From Bacteroidota bacterium (GTDB taxonomy: Bacteria > Bacteroidota > Bacteroidia > Chitinophagales > Chitinophagaceae): DNA of 64,000 nt. Position numbers and translations under genes: made by a program. The notes beneath the pieces are model-generated. The model was given only the letters and a program-made list of their open reading frames with translations, did not search any database and was not told the origin of the DNA. The stretch is taken from positions 97,473-161,472 of the forward strand of contig JAEWJK010000008.1 in the NCBI GenBank assembly GCA_023386555.1, written 5' to 3'. This document shows, piece after piece, positions 34,550-42,723 of this stretch. Each line of letters begins with the position of its first letter. Positions within the stretch are counted from its first letter, which is position 1.

Positions 34550-36268
34550 ATGTCAACTACAACATATACACGTTACGATGTAAACAAATACAAAACACCA
34601 ACAGGTACAAATCTCAACTGCAAAGGTTGGATTCAGGAAGCTGCATTAAGAATGTTGCTCAATAATCTTGATCCTGCAGTGGCAGAAAGGCCTGATGATC
34701 TTATTGTTTACGGCGGAAGAGGTAAAGCTGCCAGGAATTTTGAAGCACTAGATAATATTATTGCTGTGTTGAAAGTGTTAGAGAGTGATGAAAGTTTATT
34801 GATACAAAGTGGCAAACCTGTGGCTATTCTTAAAACACATAAAGATGCTCCGAGAGTGTTGATATCAAATTCTCAACTTGTTCCTAAATGGGCAACATGG
34901 GAACATTTTGATGAGTTGGAGAAGAAAGGTTTGATGATGTATGGACAAATGACTGCAGGCTCTTGGATTTACATCGGCTCGCAAGGAATTGTACAAGGAA
35001 CTTATGAAACATATTCAGCTGCAGCAGACAAACATTTTGGTGGAACATTGAAAGGAACATTGAATGTAACTGCAGGTCTTGGTGGAATGGGTGGAGCTCA
35101 ACCTTTAGCAATCACAATGAATGAAGGTGTTGCTTTGATCGCTGAAGTAGAAGAGTGGAGAGTTGACAAGAGACTGGAAACAAAATATCTCGATGAAAAA
35201 TTTAATGATATTGATGATGCAATTAAAAGAGCATTAACAGCAAAGCAAAATGGAGAAGCAGTGAGTATTGGAGTTGTTTGCAATGCTGTTCATCTATTGC
35301 AAAGATTGCTGGAGAAAAATATAATTCCGGATACACTAACAGATCAAACCTCTGCACATGATCCATTGATCGGTTATGTACCTCATGCATTAACCAATGA
35401 ACAGGCTAATGTTTTACGGAAAGAAAATCCTGATCAATATCTGGAACTGAGTTATGAAAGCATGACACTTCATGTTGACCTGATGTTGCAGTTGATGGAC
35501 AAAGGAGCAATTACTTTTGATTACGGAAATAACATTAGGGCTAGAGCGGAAGAGTATATAAAGAGTCAAAAGCAAAAAGGTGCTGCTTCTCCATTCACTA
35601 CTAATCATTCACCATTCGATTTTCCAGGTTTTGTTCCTGCTTATATACGTCCATTATTTTGTGAAGGAAAAGGTCCGTTTCGTTGGGCTGCTTTGAGTGG
35701 TGATCCTGCTGATATTGCTGTAACGGATGAAGTGATTGCAAACATGTTTCCTGAAAATAAATCTTTACAACGTTGGTTGAAACTTGCCAAAGAAAAAATT
35801 GCTTTCCAGGGATTACCTGCAAGAATTTGTTGGTTAGGACAAGGTGAAAGGGAAAAAGCCGGGCTTGCATTTAATGAACTGGTAAGAACAGGAAAAGTAA
35901 AAGCGCCAATAGTGATTGGTCGTGATCATCTTGATACCGGGAGTGTGGCTTCTCCAAACAGAGAAACTGAAGCGATGATGGATGGTAGTGATGCTGTGGC
36001 TGATTGGGCTGTATTGAATTTATTGGTGAACACTGCAGGAGGAGCAAGCTGGGTTAGTTTACATCATGGTGGTGGAGTTGGAATGGGTTACAGCATTCAT
36101 GCAGGAATGGTGATCGTTGCTGATGGAACTGATGGTGCAGAAGAAAGATTGAAACGTGTGTTAAGAAATGATCCTGGGATGGGAGTGATTCGTCATGCTG
36201 ATGCAGGATACGATATTGCTAAGGAGACATTAAAGAAGAACGATCTTGATTTCAAAACGAGGCTGTAA
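34550..36268 (+). CDS. hutU: Urocanate hydratase
   Basis: A 572-residue NAD-dependent enzyme that hydrates urocanate to imidazolonepropionate. [11 protein letters not shown] near the start, [12 protein letters not shown] and the active-site C427 in [14 protein letters not shown] are intact. It is about 15 residues longer than typical members (about 557). The excess is at residues about 346-357 ([15 protein letters not shown]), where a low-complexity spacer repeat is encoded just before the conserved [15 protein letters not shown]. Function is probably kept. Confidence 0.95.
   Translation: MSTTTYTRYDVNKYKTPTGTNLNCKGWIQEAALRMLLNNLDPAVAERPDDLIVYGGRGKAARNFEALDNIIAVLKVLESDESLLIQSGKPVAILKTHKDAPRVLISNSQLVPKWATWEHFDELEKKGLMMYGQMTAGSWIYIGSQGIVQGTYETYSAAADKHFGGTLKGTLNVTAGLGGMGGAQPLAITMNEGVALIAEVEEWRVDKRLETKYLDEKFNDIDDAIKRALTAKQNGEAVSIGVVCNAVHLLQRLLEKNIIPDTLTDQTSAHDPLIGYVPHALTNEQANVLRKENPDQYLELSYESMTLHVDLMLQLMDKGAITFDYGNNIRARAEEYIKSQKQKGAASPFTTNHSPFDFPGFVPAYIRPLFCEGKGPFRWAALSGDPADIAVTDEVIANMFPENKSLQRWLKLAKEKIAFQGLPARICWLGQGEREKAGLAFNELVRTGKVKAPIVIGRDHLDTGSVASPNRETEAMMDGSDAVADWAVLNLLVNTAGGASWVSLHHGGGVGMGYSIHAGMVIVADGTDGAEERLKRVLRNDPGMGVIRHADAGYDIAKETLKKNDLDFKTRL
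35591..35618. repeat. Low-complexity spacer repeat inside hutU
   Basis: CCATTCACTACTAATCATTC then ACCATTCG: repeated CATTCAC words, translated in frame as P-F-T-T-N-H-S-P-F. It lies at a domain-linking position, before a very conserved motif. Confidence 0.55.
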
Positions 36269-36280
36269 CCAAACTTTATA

Positions 36281-36643
36281 ATGTTATCTATCCATCTACA
36301 TAATCTTCATTTCTTTTCTTTCCATGGTTTACATGAAGAAGAGGCCGTTTTAGGTAATGAATATGAAGTCAATCTTGCAGTGTCATTTCAACCAAGAAAT
36401 TTTCCAGTGAGAGAACTTGAGGAAACGCTGGACTACACAAAATTATACAAGCTTGTAAAGCTCAGGATGGCCCAACCAACACCTTTGCTTGAAACAATCG
36501 CCACCGAAATTGTTGAAGCCCTACGATCTCAGCATTCCCAGGTACAGAAAATTTCTATTAGTATTAAGAAATTATATCCCCCCATTAACAATTTTGAAGG
36601 TGCTGTAGGTGTTAGCTTTGAATGGAACAAAAGATCTCAATGA
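36281..36643 (+). CDS. folB: Dihydroneopterin aldolase
   Basis: A 120-residue folate-pathway enzyme converting dihydroneopterin to hydroxymethyl-dihydropterin. LHNLHFFSFHGLHEEE, with the active-site FHGLHEEE, and LDYTKLYKLVK are family motifs, and ISIKKLYPPINNFEGAVGVS ends the fold. The start is 12 bases after hutU and the stop overlaps the next gene in ATGA. Confidence 0.9.
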   Translation: MLSIHLHNLHFFSFHGLHEEEAVLGNEYEVNLAVSFQPRNFPVRELEETLDYTKLYKLVKLRMAQPTPLLETIATEIVEALRSQHSQVQKISISIKKLYPPINNFEGAVGVSFEWNKRSQ

Positions 36644-37392
36644 AACATTTATTTCTACTAGTTACCATTTTACTGGCGAAAATTTCATTCAGTCAGGATG
36701 TAGATGTTTTACTTAAGCAAGCGAATAATTTCGATAAGCAGGTTAAAGAAGCAGAAGCTATAGAAAAGTATAAAGAAGTATTAGCTATTGCTCCTAATAA
36801 CTTCAAAGCATTGTATCGTCTTACGGAATTGAATGCAGCAATCGGTTCAAGACAAGTAAAAGATAAAGACAAAGTTCCTTTCTTTCAATCAGCTTATGAT
36901 TATGCACAGCAAGCATATAAATCAGATTCAACAAATGCCGATGCATTTTACCTTCTTTCTCTAACAAGTTGGAAGAAAAGCCTGGTGGAAGAAAAAAATA
37001 AAGAAGAAGTTGAATTTCTCAGGAACTGGAAAGAATATGCTGAAAAAGCAATTACTATCAATCCAAAACATGCTAAAGCAACTTTTCTTTTAGGTAAATG
37101 GAACTTGGATCTATCGAAAGCTTCCATATTAAAAAAAGCTGCAGCAAAAACGATTTATGGCGGTATTTCTAAATGGGATATTGAAACAGCCATTAAATTT
37201 TTTGAACAAGCAAAAACTTTTGACCAGTATTTTGTTCAGAATTATTATGAACTGGTAAAGGCATATGAATATAATAATCAACCCACTCAGCAGATAGAAA
37301 CCTTGAACCGGCTGGTTAAACTTCCTGTACGAACTGGAGATGATGCAGGATGGAAAGCCGAAGGAAAAAAGATGCTGGAACAAATGAAATAA
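36640..37392 (+). CDS. Exported TPR-repeat protein
   Basis: A 250-residue protein with a Sec signal (KHLFLLVTILLAKISFSQ). TPR-like helices follow: DKQVKEAEAIEKYKEVLAIAPNNFKALYRLTELNA, then later copies around 90-160. It is overlapped by folB by ATGA and followed by the acyl-CoA-binding gene. The partner is unknown. An earlier ATG at 36622 lies within folB. Confidence 0.78.
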   Translation: MKHLFLLVTILLAKISFSQDVDVLLKQANNFDKQVKEAEAIEKYKEVLAIAPNNFKALYRLTELNAAIGSRQVKDKDKVPFFQSAYDYAQQAYKSDSTNADAFYLLSLTSWKKSLVEEKNKEEVEFLRNWKEYAEKAITINPKHAKATFLLGKWNLDLSKASILKKAAAKTIYGGISKWDIETAIKFFEQAKTFDQYFVQNYYELVKAYEYNNQPTQQIETLNRLVKLPVRTGDDAGWKAEGKKMLEQMK

Positions 37393-37410
37393 ACTTACAT
37401 TTGACCTCTT

Positions 37411-37668
37411 ATGACAATGGAAATTGACCAGGGATTTGAACAGGCTGTTGCAGATAGTAAATCACTTTCTTCTAAACCCAGCACCGAAACTTTATTAAAA
37501 TTATATTCTCTTTACAAACAAGCTACTGAAGGTGATGTTCATACAGAAGCACCTGGTGCATTTGATTTTGTAGCCAAGGCTAAATATGAAGCCTGGACTT
37601 CACTGAAAGGCACATCGAAAGACGATGCAAAGAAAGAATACATTGAACTTATTCGCAAGTTGAAGTAA
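37411..37668 (+). CDS. Acyl-CoA-binding protein (ACBP family)
   Basis: An 85-residue protein of the ACBP four-helix fold, which binds long-chain acyl-CoA in the cytosol. LLKLYSLYKQATEGDVH and GAFDFVAKAKYEAWTSLKG are the signature helices, with the conserved lysine, tyrosine and tryptophan. Such proteins are common in eukaryotes and scattered in bacteria. A TACATTTG box (37396-37403) suggests its own promoter. An inverted-repeat element follows. Confidence 0.9.
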   Translation: MTMEIDQGFEQAVADSKSLSSKPSTETLLKLYSLYKQATEGDVHTEAPGAFDFVAKAKYEAWTSLKGTSKDDAKKEYIELIRKLK

Positions 37669-37674
37669 TAATAA

Positions 37675-37829
37675 GGAACGCAGATAACGCTGATGTTTAT
37701 GATATCCGCTGATTCGATTTTGTGTGAATCATAATCATATGGTTACTCTGTTTATATAAACTATATAGGCAGTATAATCTCTATGTATTCATCTGTGTAA
37801 ATCATAATTATCTGCGTCATCCGTGTTCC
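37675..37829. repeat. 155-bp imperfect inverted-repeat element between convergent genes
   Basis: The left end GGAACGCAGATAACGCTGAT and the reverse complement of the right end, GGAACACGGATGACGCAGAT, match at 16 of 20 bases. The similarity continues inward (TTATGATATCCGC against TTATGATTTACAC). The centre is AT-rich. It separates the ACBP gene from the MATE gene. It could be a terminator or REP-like element, but there is no typical T tract. Confidence 0.65.
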
Positions 37830-37832
37830 CCA

Positions 37833-39191
37833 TCAAATCTTCCTGCTTTTCCATTTTCCACTTCGTATATATAAGAATGAAGGAACAAAGAGACATGTCC
37901 AGTAGATCAGTTCACTCATCCACCCAATTGTGATAGGTAACTTGAATACTTCCAAAACCAGGTACACATAAATACAATAGAAGATAATGGCAAATACTTC
38001 TATCAGCAAAGTGATCTTGGTACTTCCTGTTCCGACAACTGCATTCAACCACACAACAGCTACTGACATAAATACCAATGCAAATGATATGATCCTTAGC
38101 ACCGGAATTCCGTTGGTAATGAAACCTTCATCCTGTCCATAGATCGAGAGAAATTGTGCAGGAATAATATTGATGATAATACATATTATTAACGCTAATG
38201 CTAAACTCAGCTTCATGATCTTTCTTATTAGCTCCGGCACCTTATCGTGAAGCCCTTGTCCAATCACATTACTCACCATTGCATTGCTTGCTGCAGCAAA
38301 AGCCCAGCTGAAACAGCCGAAGAAACCAAACACATTCCTCATTGCATTTGAAATAGCCAGTTGTTGATCACCATGATGTTCAATGAGAATATAAAAGAAC
38401 TCCCAACTGATCAAGCTCACAGCAAACTGCAACATTAATGGAGAAGACACCTTCAGTATATGAAAGAAATGTGTTTTGCTAAAAGTAAGATGACTGAACA
38501 GGCTGAATTGTTTTCCGATTCCTCTAATATGAATCACTAGAAAAATAATGATCATTCCCACAAACTCAGCAATGATCGATGCATAAGCAGCACCATTAAA
38601 ACCAAGCTCCGGCATTCCAAGTTTGCCATAGATCAATCCATAATCAAATACAATATTGGTTATGGCTTCTGCCAATGCTGCAATAAAAAGTAATTTGGTT
38701 TGACTGATGCCGACCAGCAAAGCATTTCGCATCTGGTAGATGTATAAAAACACCAATCCCCAGATACGAATGTTGAGGAAATCAACAGCCATCTCAACAT
38801 TTTCTTCTGAACGTAAAGCAAACCTGAATACATATGGAGTGATGGTATAAGTTGTAACGATACCAATAAAAGCAATAACCGTAGCAACGATAATTCCGTT
38901 GATGAACAACTTCCCAATATCATCAATCTTATTCTCACCGGCTCTTCTTGAAATCAGCGATTGCAATCCATTGTTCAAACCCTGGCCAACCAACGCAAAA
39001 ATCAGGTAATACACCCCTGTAATTCCTGCTACAGCCAGTTCCTTTTGTCCAAGTCCACCCAGGAAAATATTATTGGTAATAAAATTTACATTCGGAATGA
39101 ACATAGCAGCCGTTATCGGCAAAGCAATTTTGAGTATCTGGTTATTGCTAACCTTAACTCTCAGGTCAGGACTTTCTGCAGCTGTGTTCAT
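37833..39191 (-). CDS. MATE-family efflux transporter
   Basis: A 452-residue protein with about 12 transmembrane helices in two related halves, typical of multidrug and toxin extrusion exporters (Na+- or H+-coupled). The N-terminal ALPITAAMFIPNVNFITNNIFLGGLGQKELA and GQGLNNGLQSLISRRAGENK are conserved. The stop lies four bases from the inverted-repeat element. Substrate is unknown. Confidence 0.88.
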   Translation of the reverse strand: MNTAAESPDLRVKVSNNQILKIALPITAAMFIPNVNFITNNIFLGGLGQKELAVAGITGVYYLIFALVGQGLNNGLQSLISRRAGENKIDDIGKLFINGIIVATVIAFIGIVTTYTITPYVFRFALRSEENVEMAVDFLNIRIWGLVFLYIYQMRNALLVGISQTKLLFIAALAEAITNIVFDYGLIYGKLGMPELGFNGAAYASIIAEFVGMIIIFLVIHIRGIGKQFSLFSHLTFSKTHFFHILKVSSPLMLQFAVSLISWEFFYILIEHHGDQQLAISNAMRNVFGFFGCFSWAFAAASNAMVSNVIGQGLHDKVPELIRKIMKLSLALALIICIIINIIPAQFLSIYGQDEGFITNGIPVLRIISFALVFMSVAVVWLNAVVGTGSTKITLLIEVFAIIFYCIYVYLVLEVFKLPITIGWMSELIYWTCLFVPSFLYIRSGKWKSRKI

Positions 39192-39263
39192 AAGGCGGCA
39201 AAACTAAAGTAGTCTCATGTATAGCCGCAATAATTTTTAGTATCATTGCAGCCAATAAGCACT

Positions 39264-40076
39264 ATGGCCAAGCAGATTTATCATTTATACAATGCCGCAG
39301 AAATAATAGATCAGCGACTTGCTGTTGAAATTGGTGAGCGTTATATTGTTTTAGTTGCAGGAACAAAAGATACTGTGGCTGGCCTGGAGTTTTATGAAAC
39401 AGATGAGAACGATCTTAATGAAACACTACAGCATATAAAAGAGCAATCACAACTTTTAAATAGAAGCTATAGCGAGACTAATGTTTACTACAATTTGCAT
39501 GAAGCTGTTTTAGTACCTGTTGCACAATTCAATACCTCTATTGCATCTGAACTGCTGGATGTTGCTTTTGGTAATAATGCTGCTGCAAGAGTTAATGTAG
39601 AAAATATAAATGTTGCTCCCGGTACTGTAAATGTGTACAGGAGCAATGAGGATTGGCAGGATGTAATTAATAATAATTATTTCAGGGCTGTAACCAAAAG
39701 ACATCTCTATTCACACATCGTAGAAAACGCTGTAGCAGCGAATGAAAATCTTACCGTACAATTTTATCAATCTGAAATGATCGTTGTTGCTGTGAAGAAT
39801 AAACAATTGCAACTCGTAAGAAGTTTTTCTTATACGAATGATGCAGATGTTTTATACCATCTGTTGAATGTTTGCAAACAGGTCGATATAGATACGGCAG
39901 AAGCTACACTTTCTATCTCCGGTTTTATCACTACAGATTCTGGGAATTATAAGCAACTGCAGAAATATTTTGGCAAGCTGAAATTGAATAATGCATCAAA
40001 AAATCTTTTACCGCCAGATCAATTGAAACAATATCCTTCACATTATTTCACGTCTTTTTTTAACCTGTTATCATGA
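39264..40076 (+). CDS. DUF3822 protein
   Basis: A 270-residue protein beginning AKQIYHLYNAAEIID and including the strand-rich middle (VLVAGTKDTVAG is an example). DUF3822 is a Bacteroidota family with an actin-like fold suggested in databases, and it commonly precedes rsmD as here. The stop overlaps the rsmD start (ATGA). The frame opens at TTG 39246, but ATG 39264 matches the family start. Confidence 0.78.
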   Translation: MAKQIYHLYNAAEIIDQRLAVEIGERYIVLVAGTKDTVAGLEFYETDENDLNETLQHIKEQSQLLNRSYSETNVYYNLHEAVLVPVAQFNTSIASELLDVAFGNNAAARVNVENINVAPGTVNVYRSNEDWQDVINNNYFRAVTKRHLYSHIVENAVAANENLTVQFYQSEMIVVAVKNKQLQLVRSFSYTNDADVLYHLLNVCKQVDIDTAEATLSISGFITTDSGNYKQLQKYFGKLKLNNASKNLLPPDQLKQYPSHYFTSFFNLLS

Positions 40077-40615
40077 GGATCATTTCAGGTAAATATGGAG
40101 GAAGAAGGATTAGTCCACCATCTAAAATGCCGCATACCCGGCCAACGACTGATATTGCGAAAGAAGGTTTGTTTAATATTCTGCAGAATCGTATCAGCTT
40201 CGATGGTATTAAAACACTTGATCTTTTTGGTGGAACAGGAGCTATCAGTTACGAACTGGCTTCAAGAGGTGCAGCCGATCTTACCATTATAGAAAAAGAT
40301 CCAATCATGCAGGCTTTCATCAAGAAGAATGTTGAAATGCTTGGCATGGAAAATACAAAGGTGCTGAAGATGGATATCTTCAATTATCTAAATACCTGCA
40401 ACGAACAATTCAATTTTATTTTCGCCGGACCACCTTATGCTTTAGGAACAATAGATGAGATACCAAAGATCATCGTCAGCAAAAACCTTATTGCACCAAA
40501 AGGAATGTTTGTTTTAGAACACACACCACGAAACGATTACCAGAAGTTCGAAGGTTTTTCTTTTATGAGAAATTACGGAACAACGGTGTTTAGTTTTTTC
40601 GTTGGCCAGCAGTAG
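40073..40615 (+). CDS. rsmD: 16S rRNA m2G966 methyltransferase RsmD-like
   Basis: A 180-residue methyltransferase. KYGGRRISPPSKMPHTRPTTDIAKEGLFNIL is the typical start, and DLFGGTGAISYELASRGA is the AdoMet motif. The expected catalytic (D/N)PPY reads GPPY: G119 in FAGPPYAL. The Asp or Asn contacts the base amino group in the family, so activity may be reduced or lost. The GGA codon is two changes from GAC, so a single sequencing error is unlikely. It is coupled to DUF3822. Confidence 0.9.
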   Translation: MRIISGKYGGRRISPPSKMPHTRPTTDIAKEGLFNILQNRISFDGIKTLDLFGGTGAISYELASRGAADLTIIEKDPIMQAFIKKNVEMLGMENTKVLKMDIFNYLNTCNEQFNFIFAGPPYALGTIDEIPKIIVSKNLIAPKGMFVLEHTPRNDYQKFEGFSFMRNYGTTVFSFFVGQQ

Positions 40616-40621
40616 ATTTTT

Positions 40622-40660
40622 ATGGCATCACCTGTTGTGTCACTCACTTGTACGTTCCGT
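40622..40660. repeat. Dispersed intergenic repeat, copy 10 (subtype B)
   Basis: ATGGCATCACCT then GTTGTGTCACTCACTTGTAC and GTTCCG. The core is a perfect match in reverse orientation. It overlaps the 3' end of the minus-strand gene at 40640, giving its last codons (E-R-T-S-E) and its TGA. Confidence 0.82.
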
Positions 40661-40945
40661 TTTCATAGCAGCAGGTTCGTCCTCCATTTGTCTTAATGCT
40701 TCTAAACATTTCTGCAAACAATGCTGAACAGCAGCAACAAAATCCGGAGAAGTAAGATGATATTGCGGAATAAGCTGATCGTTCTCTACCTTAAAAGCAA
40801 TGCTATCACCATATTTTGCAATAACATTCCGATCTTCAAATACAAACCAATGGAAATGAGGTAATATATCAGTGCTGCTTACAACATAACCGTTGTAGGT
40901 ATTTCCTTCAAAATGGAAGGAATAAAGCTGCTTCTTACTACTCAT
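40640..40945 (-). CDS. Small protein of unknown function
   Basis: A 101-residue protein: SSKKQLYSFHFEGNTYNGYVV, then HFHWFVFEDRNVIAKYGDS. It has no signal peptide. Its last five residues and stop are encoded by dispersed repeat copy 10, so the gene end may have been captured by the repeat. I do not recognise the family. The convergent neighbour is rsmD. Confidence 0.6.
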   Translation of the reverse strand: MSSKKQLYSFHFEGNTYNGYVVSSTDILPHFHWFVFEDRNVIAKYGDSIAFKVENDQLIPQYHLTSPDFVAAVQHCLQKCLEALRQMEDEPAAMKTERTSE

Positions 40946-41046
40946 ATCCACGGCAAAAAGTCATTAATGATTCTTAAGCTATCAAAGCAAAAAAACGGCC
41001 ATTAAATAGCTATTGCTGCTTTCTTTTTGCTAATTATCTTGCACAC

Positions 41047-41628
41047 ATGCTCAAATCCGAACTCCGTAAGATCTATCGTGAAAAACGTTCTTTACTCACA
41101 GCCAAAGAACGAAACATTATGGATGATCTGCTGCTGATACAATTTCAAAAATTGGCTATACCTGCAATACAGGTGCTCATGTCTTATTCTCCCAGCGATA
41201 AACATGACGAGCCAAATACTTATCTCTTCAGCACTTTTCTCGAACACATGATGCCTGGCCTGCAAACCTGTTACCCGGTAACAGATTTCGATAACCTCAC
41301 CATGAAAGCGATATTGGTAAATGAGGAAACAGAATTCCACCAAAACAAATATGGCATTGAAGAACCAGCAGATGGCTTTGATATTGATCCCAAAGAAATA
41401 GACCTTGTATTTATACCAATGCTCATTTGTGACAGCAAAGGTTATCGTGTTGGTTTTGGTAAAGGTTTTTACGATCGGTTTCTTCCTTTATGCCGTGAAG
41501 ATGTTATCAAGATTGGCTTCTCTTATTTTGAACCGGTTGAGACTATCAGCGACACCCATCAATTTGATATACCTTTGAACTTTTGTATCACACCTGAACA
41601 TGTGATCGAATGTCAAACGAACCTGTAG
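41047..41628 (+). CDS. 5-formyltetrahydrofolate cyclo-ligase
   Basis: A 193-residue folate enzyme making 5,10-methenyl-THF with ATP. An N-terminal ELRKIYREKRSLLTAKER and the C-terminal VFIPMLICDSKGYRVGFGKGFYDRFL are family signatures. It opens a tight operon: lpxK begins immediately after its stop. Confidence 0.9.
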   Translation: MLKSELRKIYREKRSLLTAKERNIMDDLLLIQFQKLAIPAIQVLMSYSPSDKHDEPNTYLFSTFLEHMMPGLQTCYPVTDFDNLTMKAILVNEETEFHQNKYGIEEPADGFDIDPKEIDLVFIPMLICDSKGYRVGFGKGFYDRFLPLCREDVIKIGFSYFEPVETISDTHQFDIPLNFCITPEHVIECQTNL

Positions 41629-42723
41629 ATGAATTTAAATGCAGTTTTCTTAAAGTCTTTCCGTGTTTTATTACTTCCTTTTGCATTGGTGTATGGAGGT
41701 GTTGTCATTATACGGAACAAACTCTTCGATAAAGGTTACCTGAAATCTGCCAACTTTCATTTTCCATTGATCTGTGTAGGTAATCTTGCTGTTGGTGGAA
41801 CAGGAAAATCTCCAATGGTGGAATACATTGTCCGGCTACTGCATAAAGATTTTAAAGTGGCTACTTTAAGTCGTGGTTATAAACGTAAAACAAAAGGTTA
41901 TGTGCTGGCCAATGAAAGATCAACTGCTTTGGAGTTAGGTGATGAACCAATGCAGTTTCATGTAAAGTTTCCGGATGTGGCTGTTGCTGTTGGTGAAGAG
42001 AGATTAGATGCCGTTCCGCAATTATTGCAGGATAAACCAGACCTTGAAGCGATAATTCTGGATGATGCATTTCAGCACAGAGCTGTTACAGCAGGATTGA
42101 ATATTTTACTTACAGAATTTTCGAACCTGTTCTCTTATGATGTATTTCTTCCGACTGGAGATTTAAGAGATGCAAGAAGTTCTTATAAAAGGGCAGATAT
42201 TATTGTGGTAACAAAATGTCCACCTGATTTAACGGTTGATCAGAAAAGAAAAACGATCCGTGATATAAGGCCTTATCCGAATCAAAAGATTTTCTTCACT
42301 TGTATTGAATATGGTGTTCCCTATCATCTTATTTCAAAACAGGAAAGAAGTATTACAAAAGCTGATGAAATTTTATTGGTATGTGGTATTGCCAATCCAC
42401 AACCTTTAAAGGAATATATTTTCGATCATGCTGAAACATATTACCAGCAGGATTATTCAGATCATCATATCTTCAGTATAGACGATCTGAAAGAGATCAA
42501 AAAGAAATATGAACGGATTGATGCATCTTCAAAGTTTATCATTACCACAGAGAAAGATGCGATGCGTTTTATTAAGTTTAATGAACAAATTGCTGATCTT
42601 CCGTTGTATGTACTGCCGATTCGGCACAAATTTTTATTTAATGAAGGCAGTGCATTTGATGAAAGAGTGATCTCATTCATCAGAAATTTTAAATCCACAC
42701 AACATGACCAGGAAAAAGGCTAA
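41629..42723 (+). CDS. lpxK: Tetraacyldisaccharide 4'-kinase
   Basis: A 364-residue inner-membrane kinase of lipid A synthesis. CVGNLAVGGTGKSPMVEYIVRLL contains the P-loop, followed by SRGYKRKTKGY. ILDDAFQHR and the N-terminal hydrophobic segment (VLLLPFALVYGGVVI) are usual. The start directly follows the preceding stop, and its end overlaps rnr by 20 bases. Confidence 0.93.
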   Translation: MNLNAVFLKSFRVLLLPFALVYGGVVIIRNKLFDKGYLKSANFHFPLICVGNLAVGGTGKSPMVEYIVRLLHKDFKVATLSRGYKRKTKGYVLANERSTALELGDEPMQFHVKFPDVAVAVGEERLDAVPQLLQDKPDLEAIILDDAFQHRAVTAGLNILLTEFSNLFSYDVFLPTGDLRDARSSYKRADIIVVTKCPPDLTVDQKRKTIRDIRPYPNQKIFFTCIEYGVPYHLISKQERSITKADEILLVCGIANPQPLKEYIFDHAETYYQQDYSDHHIFSIDDLKEIKKKYERIDASSKFIITTEKDAMRFIKFNEQIADLPLYVLPIRHKFLFNEGSAFDERVISFIRNFKSTQHDQEKG

